A stretch of DNA of 64,000 nt from Schizochytrium sp. TIO01 (taxonomy: Eukaryota; Sar; Bigyra; Thraustochytrida; Thraustochytriidae): positions 3,950,983 to 4,014,982 of the forward strand of contig SMSO01000032.1 of NCBI GenBank assembly GCA_004764695.1. The letters are read 5' to 3'. The position numbers were made by a program, and so were the translations under genes. Positions within the stretch are counted from its first letter, which is position 1. The number at the start of each line of letters is the position of its first letter. This document shows, piece by piece, positions 21,634 through 31,309 of this stretch. Below the pieces are notes generated by a model that saw only the letters and a list, made by a program, of their open reading frames with translations, did no database searches and had not been told where the DNA came from.

Positions 21634-22271
21634 GGCGCCTTAGATAGTTACTAATTTCCTTTCCTCTTCGCCCCGTCGCTCGTAATATTCCGAGATTTAA
21701 ATTACGTTAGCACAAGTCGAAAGTACGGTAAAGCACGAAAGCTGTAGGCGGCCGGAAAATTTGTCAAGGAGAAAAGTCAAAGCGTGGATAGCTGACCATC
21801 GTACGCACGCGTGAGTCTCGAGTTTGGGAGCTTGGGCAAACAAGCGTTTTTAATGTAAAGTATTAATACCTGGTAAATTTTGAACATCTTAAAAATGAAA
21901 AAATTGATTGCACATAGTTTGTTCTTACAGGAATGATGGTCAAATCATAACGTATTCTAGAGAGTTTTCATCACGCCTGTCATACGTTAAACGCGTTGAA
22001 CAGTCCAAACCAGGGTTTGGATTTGCTGTTAGTGGGAAGGTATACTTCGTGTGGTGTGGGCTTCTGTGTTTGCATACTGATAATTTCAGCCCATCTATCA
22101 GTCTTGGCAGGGTCTTAGGTCACGACTCATGCAGGTGACTTTTGTGACTTATGAAGGAATGGTAGTTACAACCGACCTAAGGCACATATGCTTTCGCTCA
22201 GGCATCTCACTAAGTCGATGTGTAAATACAATTCCTCCACACCTGTTGTCTCGCCGGTTCATTATCGAACA
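21634..22271. other. Convergent 3' region, no gene seen
   Basis: Mixed-composition DNA between two stop codons. Short open frames (for example 21908-22138) are not protein-like. It probably holds both 3' untranslated regions. Confidence 0.6.
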
Positions 22272-22811
22272 TTATTTGTGGTGCTTCTGGCCCCACACGG
22301 CGCGGCCACTGTCAATACCTGCATCGTCCATGAGGTACACGCGTTGTGCTACCGCACCAAATGTGACGGCGACTGCTCCCAAGATGAATGGTTTTCCCTT
22401 CTGAAAGTTGTTCTGTGCAGCAGCAATTGTGACCAAATTGTGCGCAATGGGTGCTACTGCAATTGGGGCGAGATACACTAGTTTGTCGTATGGGATTCCG
22501 GCTGCGGTTTGCTGCTTGGATTTGTCTTCCTCTTCAGAGTGGGGTTGCGGCGGGTCAAGCTTGGTCAGGGCGGCGTGGGTAACAAACCCGATACCTCCCA
22601 GAGCCAAAGCACCCGCCATCAAGGGCATACCCCAAGGCTTATCCCGCACCATATACGCTGCTCCAAAGAGCACTGCTGGTGCGAGCTCCAGCGACGAGGC
22701 CACAATATCGGCATGGAAAGCTTTGCTGTAGCCATAGATGCCGAGCCCTGCAAGACCAAGTCCTACTGCCGGGCCAACCACTTTGTGCGTAGCACCTGCT
22801 GAGAGCATCAT
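22272..22811 (-). CDS. Small membrane protein, unknown function
   Basis: The 179-residue product is rich in Ala, Gly, Val and Leu with about four hydrophobic stretches: GPAVGLGLAGLGIYGYS (12-28), LELAPAVLFGAAYMV, MPLMAGALALGGIGFVTHAA and a C-terminal pair around LVYLAPIAVAPIAHNLVTIA and ILGAVAVTFGAVAQ. A short acidic/polar loop (SEEEDKSKQQ) splits the protein in the middle. The last residues are basic and His-rich. I do not recognise the family; small organelle-membrane proteins look like this. It starts with two consecutive ATGs; the first is used. Codon choice is C/G-ending and distinctly coding-like compared with surrounding DNA. Confidence 0.7.
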   Translation of the reverse strand: MMLSAGATHKVVGPAVGLGLAGLGIYGYSKAFHADIVASSLELAPAVLFGAAYMVRDKPWGMPLMAGALALGGIGFVTHAALTKLDPPQPHSEEEDKSKQQTAAGIPYDKLVYLAPIAVAPIAHNLVTIAAAQNNFQKGKPFILGAVAVTFGAVAQRVYLMDDAGIDSGRAVWGQKHHK

Positions 22812-23395
22812 TTCTACGCACTATTATTGTCTTCTTCAGCTGCTACCTCACGCCGTGCAATTCTTTTCTGCTACTTCAGTCTGAGTTCTGCTTCGAGTTC
22901 TGCTTCGAACGACTTCTTCTTAGTCGATGCTTCGTTGCTGGTTTGCTTGCTAGTTTGCTCGCTGGTTCGCTTGTCAATCAACCAACTTCAAGTTGGGGAC
23001 TCTTTCCCAAGTTTCGGGTTTGTCCAGCCTCCCTCCCGTAGCTTTCTCAAATCGCTCGCAGGTCATCTTTCGCGAGCCTGGTCTCAGCACCTCCAAGACT
23101 TGGCCGAGATCGAAAACTCCGACGTCCCTCTATATTCCTACAGTGCGCCAATTCCTATTGTCCCTCTCTTTCAGATTTGACTCACACACCTTCAGAGAGA
23201 GGTCTCCCTAATCCAATACGGTGAGAAAGAGCTCTATCACCATAGCACAGTGGACTCCCATCGTAGCAACAGTATCACTAATGCCCACTTAAGGCCATGA
23301 GAAGACGACGACTATCGAGATCGCCAATATTGCCTCTGCTAAAATGCCGAGCAAGCTTGGCGGAATTCGCCTTCTCGCGCGTGCCGCTCCATACA

Positions 23396-23430
23396 GCTAG
23401 CTAGCTAGCCAGCCAGCCAGCCAGCCAGCT
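23396..23430. repeat. (CTAG)n followed by (CCAG)n microsatellite
   Basis: About three CTAG units run directly into about five CCAG units, suggesting one array that changed by a T-to-C substitution and then expanded. Confidence 0.9.
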
Positions 23431-25058
23431 GTCTTTCAGAGCCACCGTGCGCGACTGTTCATGTCTAACCAGATGGTGTCTGGCAGCAGCAGCGAGGAGC
23501 GACGCGAGATCCAAGTTGCTTCAAGGTAGTCGTCGTCTGTGCTTTTGTGCGAAAGAAAGAAAGAGTGAGTGAGAAAGAGTTGAGGGGAGGTCACGCGCGA
23601 CTGCCCTCGGGTTGGCTAGCCGCGTGTAAGAGACTCTTACGCTGTCTCGAGCAGGACATCGTTATTGAAACAACCACATCGAGGCGAACCCGGGTCTTCG
23701 ACCACAGCCCATTGTAAATTCAGGGTCCTCCAGCACCGCAGAAACTATGTCCACCAAACTTCAGAGTCCGGGCCTCCGCAGTGCCGAACGCCTCCGGCTT
23801 TCCCATCCCACATCCAGCTTGGCAAAACGAGGTCATAGACCTGCACGGGTTTTCTTCCCTAGGGTTCCTTGTTTCACCCTCATTCCTTTACTTTTCCCTC
23901 TTTTCCTCCGTTGAGAATTGTGCGGTTCCGCAGAGGATCTCTATTCGTTCCAACGTAAGTTTAATACCTGGTTTGCCTAAGCAGGAGATAGCCAATTGTG
24001 GCGATGCTGCTTCTGCGGTATATTCTCAAATCTGTTCTCTATTTGCGTGGATGAAAGGGCAAAATAAAATTGCGCTCTTCTGCGAACGTACTGCCCAACC
24101 ATGGTCAGGAGGAGCCCTAGAGCTTTAGGAGCGCCACAAGCAAGGCTCTGACGGCACCTGGATGGCATAGCCCTTGGGATCCTCAGGCGCTGGCCTCTGA
24201 GGCGGACCTTAGAACGGTCTCAGCCATGTCGAGGAGGCTTCAGGTGTCGTCTGTCTTGACTTTCCTTCAATTCATCTAATTGACTTTGTTCATTTATTTA
24301 TTGTATGAATATAATACCTATTTCAACTCATTCGCTCTGGTGTCAAGGCCAAAGCTAACCAACCTGACGTTGCTGTCAAGGATGCAAAGGAGTTTGAGCT
24401 CTTGCGTTGGGCCTTCCTCGTCTTCCACCCAGTTCCCCGATTCGATGCGTGTTCGACGCGATGAATTTGATGTAATGCTCATACGCCATGTAATACTATA
24501 CTAGTTGATTCCTGTTCTGGCGTCTCGTTTCGCTTCAGGTCGATGTGATCTCCATACGAACACCAGCAACCGTAATAGGATCAGACTGTGGCGGGAATGC
24601 TCAACTTGAAGACCTCCTTGAACTCCAAGTTGGGCCTGGACTTCGTCTGAAAAGCAAGCGAGGAACTCTAGCTCTACGGAGCGATCGAGTCAAAGAGCCA
24701 ACTCAGCTTTTCCTGCTTTTTTCCACAGCTCCTCGAACCCTCAAATCGGCCTGCGCACTTGAGGTTGGTTTCTCCTTTCTCGCCAGCTGCACGTCATACC
24801 CACATTGCTTGTTTGTGCCATGCCATCGCCAGCTGCCTACATTCCCTCGCAAGCTTCTCGCTCGTTGACCCCAAGTTGGACTGCCTTTGGCCCAAACTTC
24901 TCTACGCACTGAGCGGAGTTCTTTCTCTCTTTTGTTCTCTTTATGAGGCGATGTTCTTCAACTTCAATGATGACTTCGTCACTTCAAGTTGCTCTATGTT
25001 GTTCCGTTCCTTTACTCCTGTTCTTCTTCCTCGCTATCTTTCCCCATCTGGTTTTTCC

Positions 25059-25085
25059 TAATTAATTAATTAATTAATTAATTAA
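25059..25085. repeat. (TAAT)n microsatellite
   Basis: About 6.5 tandem copies of the self-complementary unit TAAT/AATT in an AT-rich intergenic stretch. Confidence 0.95.
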
Positions 25086-25726
25086 CTTTTAAACTTAAAA
25101 AAATTAAATTTTAATTTACAGTGCCTATCCCAGGATAGAGGATTTTAAAGACGACTTGAATGCTATGGTATCTAGTATTGTGCTTCATAGTGTTTCCTTT
25201 TAAACATTTTTACTGATATTATTACAACCTAATAATAATAAAGAACGTATTTTAATTTTAAATTTTGAATTACAGGACCACGATAAGGACTAAAGGACTC
25301 TGTTTGATATAGTTAGAGGTTATTATGATTTTTAACATTCTGTTTTAGACTTATGCGCTTGTATGAGGTTTATGCTTTTAAGTTGTTTTTAAATTAAATG
25401 AAAAATCATCATCAGCGCCACTCTATGTATACTGTAGCGAACTTTGAATTTAAAAAGAGGAAAAGAGGAATAGTTGTTTGTTTCTTTAATGACTCTGTCT
25501 GGTTATCCACTTGGTTAGTGGGTCGCTAGGTAGTCCTAAGGCCTCCAGAGCCGGGGCCGAGGCAAATCAAAGCCGCTTCTGCCGCAAGGCCGCGAGCGAG
25601 TTGGCGCGTTTGCGCTGCCGGAGCCGCGAGGAGAATACGCGTCTCGCCACGCACCCAGAGGTCACCTCACGGTTAAAGCCGCCGTGCGAGAGCCGCGTCG
25701 CCGCCGCTGACGCCGCCGCCGTCTGG

Positions 25727-25747
25727 TTGCTTGCTTGCTTGCTTGCT
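25727..25747. repeat. (TTGC)n microsatellite
   Basis: About five tandem TTGC units following a CCG-rich segment. Confidence 0.9.
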
Positions 25748-26213
25748 GGGCATCCTTCGTGTAGCAGTCGATAGTCTTCATATATTTCCATATTCCCTAT
25801 ATACATATATTGTATATCATATAATACAATATATATAAACGTACGAATACATTCAGACAGTATCCATCATATCATCTACGCCGATCGATCGATCGCTCGT
25901 GAGGACTTCGGAGGCGGAGTCTGCGAGAGTGAGGAGCCGAGGCCAAGTTGCTTGCTGATAGCACAGCGAGCGGGGTCTGTTTTGTGGAGGGCTTGTTTTT
26001 TTATTGTTCTTTTTATTCCTTGACTGCTGGTCCGTCTGGCCACGTTCATCGACCACAACTCGGAGCTTGCTCTAGCCGTAGCTGTTGCTGCATCGCGCTC
26101 TATTGCAGCAGGTTACTGCAGTTTGCGCTCTACTCAGTCTCATACTGAGTCCTGGCGGGTTAGTTTTGGGCGTAGATAGTGATTGATATCGTTGATTTGT
26201 TTTTTCATTGAAT

Positions 26214-27137
26214 ATGGCGTCGAACTCGGACCTCGATCGGCAGATCGAAAAGCTGCAGCGGTGCGAGTACCTGACGGAGTCGGAGGTTAAGGTGCTATGC
26301 TCGCGAGCTCGCGAAATTTTGATTGATGAGAGCAACGTTCAGCGCGTGGACGCCCCCGTGACAATTTGCGGTGACGTGCACGGACAGTACTATGATGTGA
26401 AGGAAATCTTCCGCGTCGGTGGCGAGTGCCCGACGACAAACTACCTATTTATGGGTGACTTTGTGGACCGCGGTTTCTACAGTGTAGAAACCTTTCTCCT
26501 CTTACTCGCTCTCAAGGTCAGGTATCCAGACCGCATCACGCTGATCCGCGGTAACCACGAGTCAAGACAGATTACCCAGGTATACGGCTTTTATGATGAA
26601 TGCCTGCGCAAGTATGGCTCGGTCAACGTTTGGCGCTATTGCACAGAAATCTTCGACTTTCTTAGCCTCTCTGCAATTATTGAGGACAAAATCTTCGCCG
26701 TGCACGGTGGCCTCTCCCCGTCCATTAACACACTCGACCAAATCCGCATCATTGACAGAAAACAGGAGGTGCCCCATGATGGTGCCATGTGCGATCTCAT
26801 GTGGAGTGACCCAGAAGACATTGATGGTTGGGGCCTTAGCCCAAGGGGGGCTGGCTATCTTTTCGGAAAAGATGTCGTCGACAAGTTTAACCACACTAAC
26901 TCTATCGACCTTATCTGCCGTGCTCATCAACTTGTCATGGAGGGCTACAAGTGGATGTTTGACGAATCGCTCGTGACTGTATGGTCTGCTCCGAATTACT
27001 GCTACCGTTGCGGAAACGTTGCAGCAATCCTCGAACTTGACGAGAATCTCGGCAAACAATTCAAGATTGTCGAAGCTGCTCCTCAAGACGCTCGTGGGGT
27101 ACCAAACAAACGAACATCTCCTGCATACTTTCTTTAA
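26214..27137 (+). CDS. PPP4C: Protein phosphatase 4 catalytic subunit
   Basis: The product is 307 residues, the usual length of the PP4 catalytic subunit. All PPP-family metal-binding motifs are intact: GDVHG (53-57), GDFVDRG (81-87), GNHE (113-116), then HGG in VHGGLSPS and the later RAHQLV histidine. Long identical-looking runs such as [19 protein letters not shown] and [15 protein letters not shown] match PP4 rather than PP2A or PP6. The C-terminus ends YFL, the tail whose last Leu is carboxymethylated in PP2A-like enzymes; the Asp usually before it is Ala here. PP4 dephosphorylates Ser/Thr in DNA-damage, centrosome and splicing pathways, together with regulatory subunits. The ATG at 26214 gives the family length; a TTG two codons earlier is not needed. 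Confidence 0.97.
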   Translation: MASNSDLDRQIEKLQRCEYLTESEVKVLCSRAREILIDESNVQRVDAPVTICGDVHGQYYDVKEIFRVGGECPTTNYLFMGDFVDRGFYSVETFLLLLALKVRYPDRITLIRGNHESRQITQVYGFYDECLRKYGSVNVWRYCTEIFDFLSLSAIIEDKIFAVHGGLSPSINTLDQIRIIDRKQEVPHDGAMCDLMWSDPEDIDGWGLSPRGAGYLFGKDVVDKFNHTNSIDLICRAHQLVMEGYKWMFDESLVTVWSAPNYCYRCGNVAAILELDENLGKQFKIVEAAPQDARGVPNKRTSPAYFL

Positions 27138-27504
27138 CGTAGATTGGCCCGATTGCTTGATTGACAACACTACTAATTACATCATTACCCATAAAAATAA
27201 AAACACTCACCCTTTTTTTTTAAATCGTTCTTTTATTATTATTATTATTTATACATCATAAACATAGAATCAAAACATAAAGGGAACTAAAATAGCATAT
27301 GTTCAATCTTCTTTCTGGAGATTGACTATTCCGTATCAAGATCTCTTCTATGTGAAAGTACATGATCCTTAATTTAAAGGATATAAAATGCATGTTTTCG
27401 AGGCCCTAGTACCGTACAAGCCAAGATTGGTGAATCGTCCATAATAGCACTTATTATTTTATTGTCTGCTCAGTGCAAAATGCGTTTGGGTATACAGCCA
27501 AATA
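27138..27504. other. Convergent 3' region, AT-rich
   Basis: Stop-to-stop gap with AATAAA-like signals on the plus strand (near 27193-27205) and a short TTA/ATT array (about 27232-27250). No gene seen. Confidence 0.65.
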
Positions 27505-30354
27505 TTAGTGTTCAGGCACCTTCAGTTGCGAAAGCTTGAGTACAAGACCGGATTGCTGCAGCTCTGCAAGCGCTTCATGCTCTGGCGTTGTATGCGCATC
27601 TTGAAGGATTTTGGCACATGCTTCCGCAGCTCGAATAACAATTCCAAGAGCATCTTTAACCTCCATGAAAGAGCTTAAGTCTTCATCCACAGCTTTGAAG
27701 CAGGCCAAGACCTCTTGTGTGGCGCCCAAGAGGTGATTTAGCTCATCGTTGTTGACGTAATTGTATTCAACCAGAGTTTTATTCTTGTCGCCAGGTTTGT
27801 CCTTGCGCAAAATTTCAAACTCCTCACGCAAAAGATCTGTGGCGATTACACAAGCCAAAGCACAAGTCATGGACATCTCTTGGTTGCTGCGCGTGCTATT
27901 CACGTCTGCTCTCGTTCGATATATTTTGAGGAGATTGTGAACAATTGAGCGAATTCTACTAAATATTACTACATGGGAACATTCGCTTTCCTCAGGGAAT
28001 GATAAGCGAAGGAACGGCGCTGTCATGCTCATACAGACAATCCGCGCGAGAAGCTGCATTGGAATTTGTCCCATACTTCGACTGTCTCCATCCCTGTGCA
28101 CATTGAGAACAGCAGCCCACAACGGAGCCTGTGTCGGATCCAAACCACCAATCAAGTATGACAAAGCGAGTTCCATCGCCTCATCCTGAGCAAGCATCCC
28201 AATGATGGAAGTTGTTCGGAAGCAGGCATTTGCCACCCTCACAGCCGCCTTGAGCTCTGCATCATTACTCACTACTTGTGCTAAAAGACCAAGATTTAGC
28301 AGTGTCTCGAAACCCCGATCTCTTCGGAACATCAGTTCAGCCCGACAAAATACTAGCCCAAACACATCTGGTATGCTTAAAGAATCTGTTTTGACATGCT
28401 CACAAACTAGGTCTTCAAAACAATCCATTCCTAAGATAGCACACAAAAGTATCAGCAAGCGATGCTCTTCACGAACCACGCGTGAGCAGACCGAGCAACT
28501 TTCACAACTCCATACACTCTTGCCCTCTGGAATCGCAATAGTCTCATTGGCCAGCCAAATTAGCACTTGACTTAGGAGCTCCGCATGGCTATCATTCAAT
28601 TCTTGCTGTTGCTTCCAATCCTCGAAAAGTTGCTCACAAAGTAATTGAGCTAGGTCCTCTCGGATTGGTAGAGCATGTCCGGTATCGTCGAGTTGACGGT
28701 GGGCCTTCCATGCAGCAACTCTCTGTGGAAGACCAAGAACTTCCAGACATTTTCGTACAGGCTCAGATCGCTTCCCAGCTTGCGATTCCACTTGGCGCAC
28801 TGTTTCAATAAGTTGCTTTACCCAGGTAGTGGCATTATGGAAATTGTCGGATGATGGTGTGAAATCCTCAGCAGGGTACAAGATACTCATATCTGCAAGG
28901 AATCGACAGATTACGGTTGAGATGCTATCCGTAATGATAACGCAGTTTCCCATAGGGCGTCGTAGCCTTTTTAAGGACGAAAGAAAAAGTTGCCACAAAG
29001 GCCGATCCACCATCGTTACATGTGATAGATTATAGGTAATACCTTCTTTAGAAAGTTTGACCAGACCAAAAGACTCCATAAGAGGTGCAATCGTACGCTC
29101 ATGTATACGTTTTGCATGCGCGAGGTCGATTAACGTCAAAAGTTCTTGAAATATAGAAATGACCAAGTTCTGCCGCGGGCGCTGCCACAGCTGGCGAGCC
29201 CATGTAAGATTCCATTCTGAGGCGTCTTGCTTAGAATATAACATTCCGGATTTAACACCGTATAGTAAGATGAGGCGCGTGCTATCCAGTGCAGGGTTTG
29301 ATGCATGGACAGCCTTCATCCGGTCGCGAAGTGCATTCAAAGTTCTTTGAGGGCTGATTGCCGCTGAGAGTTTACCCCAAGAATGCAAAATATCATCACT
29401 AACGCTGGATAAGTGCAAAACGTAGTCCCAAAACATACAGAATTCGTCAAACAGCTCTTCCCCCAGCTCTTTTTGAATCAAATTCAGGGCTGTCATGGTT
29501 GCTGTGTGACTCAAAGTAGAATATTGAGCTAAAAGTTGTTGTAACAACCTGCGACGCAAACCATTGTCCTTCGTGTCGAGGAACACAAGGCCCCATATTT
29601 CTGGTCCGACTCGTTTGTGTTGTATACATTTCGAAGCAAATTGCTCAAGCTTCACAATTATACGTTCACAATGAAGCATCCCTGATCGAATAAGTGCAGC
29701 CACATCATCAACTTGAATCTCTTCAGAAGGACATCGACACGCTAATAAATCAACAAATATCGCCAATTGTCCAGGCATATGGGATGCTTCAACTTGTTTA
29801 AGCATTTGTAAGGTTTCTGGCCAAATCTCCTGAGCTAAAAGCGTAGGATTTTCCTTAACTACTTCATCGAAAAGATGCAGAATCGTTTCATTGGTGGCGT
29901 TGGGGCTTGACGTATATAACTCAACAATGATTTTCACAATACTTTGATCTTGAGCCCATGCTTTGTTCCAATGTGCTGCAAGACATCTTAAAGCTGTCTT
30001 ATATGGCCAAAACCAATCTGGACAATTCATTAGTCCAATAATGAGTGGTTTTGCGACTTGTGGAGACGCGTCGTCCAAAACAACCTTGAGGTTAGCTTGG
30101 AATTCAGACCACTCACCAAAGCTCGGTTTTCCAGGAACACCCTGAATAAGCATTCGAGCAAGACCTTCGGCTACCACGGCACTATGTAAATGCAGTCCTA
30201 AGCTATCTGCTAGTTTACGCATGCCAGCGAGGGGTACTGGACTCTCTCTTCCTAATTTGTCCAAGCTGGTTCTTGTATCTTGAATGGTGTCATCCCGTTG
30301 TGTACAAATATGTTCGACAATTGCTGCCCACGATTCATCAGCCCGTTCCTCCAT
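27505..30354 (-). CDS. 949-residue helical protein, unknown family
   Basis: The uninterrupted frame encodes a mostly alpha-helical protein, rich in Leu, Ala and Glu with regularly spaced Leu/Trp, as in HEAT/ARM-type superhelical scaffolds. Helix-pair-like segments include PLIIGLMNCPDWFWPYKTAL, TNETILHLFDEVVKENP and PGQLAIFVDLLACRCP. A small Cys cluster (CESCSVCSRVV) lies near residue 625. There is no signal peptide or membrane helix. I do not recognise the orthologue; a scaffold or transport-receptor-like role is possible but unproven. The start is the first ATG in frame. It is convergent with PP4 and divergent from DRG1, whose start is 955 bases away. Confidence 0.75.
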   Translation of the reverse strand: MEERADESWAAIVEHICTQRDDTIQDTRTSLDKLGRESPVPLAGMRKLADSLGLHLHSAVVAEGLARMLIQGVPGKPSFGEWSEFQANLKVVLDDASPQVAKPLIIGLMNCPDWFWPYKTALRCLAAHWNKAWAQDQSIVKIIVELYTSSPNATNETILHLFDEVVKENPTLLAQEIWPETLQMLKQVEASHMPGQLAIFVDLLACRCPSEEIQVDDVAALIRSGMLHCERIIVKLEQFASKCIQHKRVGPEIWGLVFLDTKDNGLRRRLLQQLLAQYSTLSHTATMTALNLIQKELGEELFDEFCMFWDYVLHLSSVSDDILHSWGKLSAAISPQRTLNALRDRMKAVHASNPALDSTRLILLYGVKSGMLYSKQDASEWNLTWARQLWQRPRQNLVISIFQELLTLIDLAHAKRIHERTIAPLMESFGLVKLSKEGITYNLSHVTMVDRPLWQLFLSSLKRLRRPMGNCVIITDSISTVICRFLADMSILYPAEDFTPSSDNFHNATTWVKQLIETVRQVESQAGKRSEPVRKCLEVLGLPQRVAAWKAHRQLDDTGHALPIREDLAQLLCEQLFEDWKQQQELNDSHAELLSQVLIWLANETIAIPEGKSVWSCESCSVCSRVVREEHRLLILLCAILGMDCFEDLVCEHVKTDSLSIPDVFGLVFCRAELMFRRDRGFETLLNLGLLAQVVSNDAELKAAVRVANACFRTTSIIGMLAQDEAMELALSYLIGGLDPTQAPLWAAVLNVHRDGDSRSMGQIPMQLLARIVCMSMTAPFLRLSFPEESECSHVVIFSRIRSIVHNLLKIYRTRADVNSTRSNQEMSMTCALACVIATDLLREEFEILRKDKPGDKNKTLVEYNYVNNDELNHLLGATQEVLACFKAVDEDLSSFMEVKDALGIVIRAAEACAKILQDAHTTPEHEALAELQQSGLVLKLSQLKVPEH

Positions 30355-31309
30355 TCGATCTAAAGCTAAAAAATAATTATTTAGGTTCTCCCAACTCTAC
30401 AGAACCTTTGAACAAGCTTTCCAGATTGTGTCTTGGTAGCCGCGTCAAGCTATCGTTGTATTGTTGCGTTGATTTCCTCTGCTGATGTAAAAGTAAGAAG
30501 ACTCAAGCAAGTTCTAAAGTCTAGGATCCCCTAAACCCTCAAGGGTCCTTGAACGAGTACAACTGCCATCCACACCAAGTCAAGCGTCAGACCTGCTCGC
30601 TTCTGTTTGCCAATCCGAAGTTTTGCAAGTCTACATTTCGTCTCGCCGTTTGTCCTCCAAATCAGTCATCCTTCAATCTTGCATCCAATCTAACCAATTC
30701 CCTAACCATTGCTAGTGCTCTGTTAACCATGCACTCCTACACCGCCATCCACGACCTACAAAGTACTTCTCCTGTTAGAGGAAATAGGTTATAGTGGATA
30801 ATCTATTGTGAATATACTATGTAGTTTTGAAGATTAAGGCTGGTATTTGGAGTAGCACAAGTGGAGCTTAAGAGCTATAACTCACTTGCGAGCGATGCTC
30901 GGGCACAGCCAAGCGAAGGCAAGCAAAGCGAGATCGCGCTACAGTTCGCGCGAAGGTGCTCGCGAGAGCAGACATCCTTGGCGCAGACCAAGTGGAATCC
31001 GACCGATCGGAGCTATCTTTGCTCGACACTTGACCGAGACGGTCTTCGGCCGTGGAGGCAGCAACTCTCATCGCGGGGACCTTCCTTGAGGTGAACGTGG
31101 TGGCGGAGCTCGACTCGCTGCCTTATCTATCTTTGACTTTAGCTCGCAGTTCAAATCTTGTCTTGGATATCAAACTAAAGTTTGTCCTTTAATTTGATCT
31201 TTCGTGGCATCGAAAGAGCTCGCCAGGATCAACTGGCGGATCAGGCAGCGCGAAGCGCAGAGTTGAAGTTGCAGCTGCATTTGCAGTTGCGTACAATTTC
31301 GTAGGCACC
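30355..31309. other. Divergent promoter region between the 949-residue gene and DRG1
   Basis: Compact head-to-head region. GC content rises from about 30860 to 31110, where several short frames overlap by composition only. The DRG1 5' untranslated region probably lies in the last 150 bases. No gene seen. Confidence 0.6.

Larger units (their letters stand above)
22812..26213. other. Long divergent region with microsatellites and possible decayed or hidden exons
   Basis: At 3.4 kb this is the largest head-to-head gap. It contains a CTAG/CCAG array, a TAAT array, a TTGC array and an AT-rich inverted repeat (25805-25834) about 380 bases upstream of the PP4 start. Between about 23.9 and 24.85 kb several short plus-strand stretches look like coding sequence, but they lie in different frames separated by stops, so I do not call a gene (see findings). 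The last 200 bases before the PP4 gene are probably its 5' untranslated region. Confidence 0.5.

Noticed and set aside
22827-23180. 117-codon Ser/Leu-rich frame just upstream of a divergent gene
   Set aside because: Low-complexity CT-rich promoter-side DNA; no domain and poor codon balance.
23396-23430. CRISPR-like or satellite array
   Set aside because: Units are four bases long with no spacers; it is a simple microsatellite.
24129-24167. Resemblance to the DGTW-x-A motif of malate synthase
   Set aside because: Only a few residues match, stops flank the segment on both sides, and none of the other conserved malate synthase blocks is present nearby.
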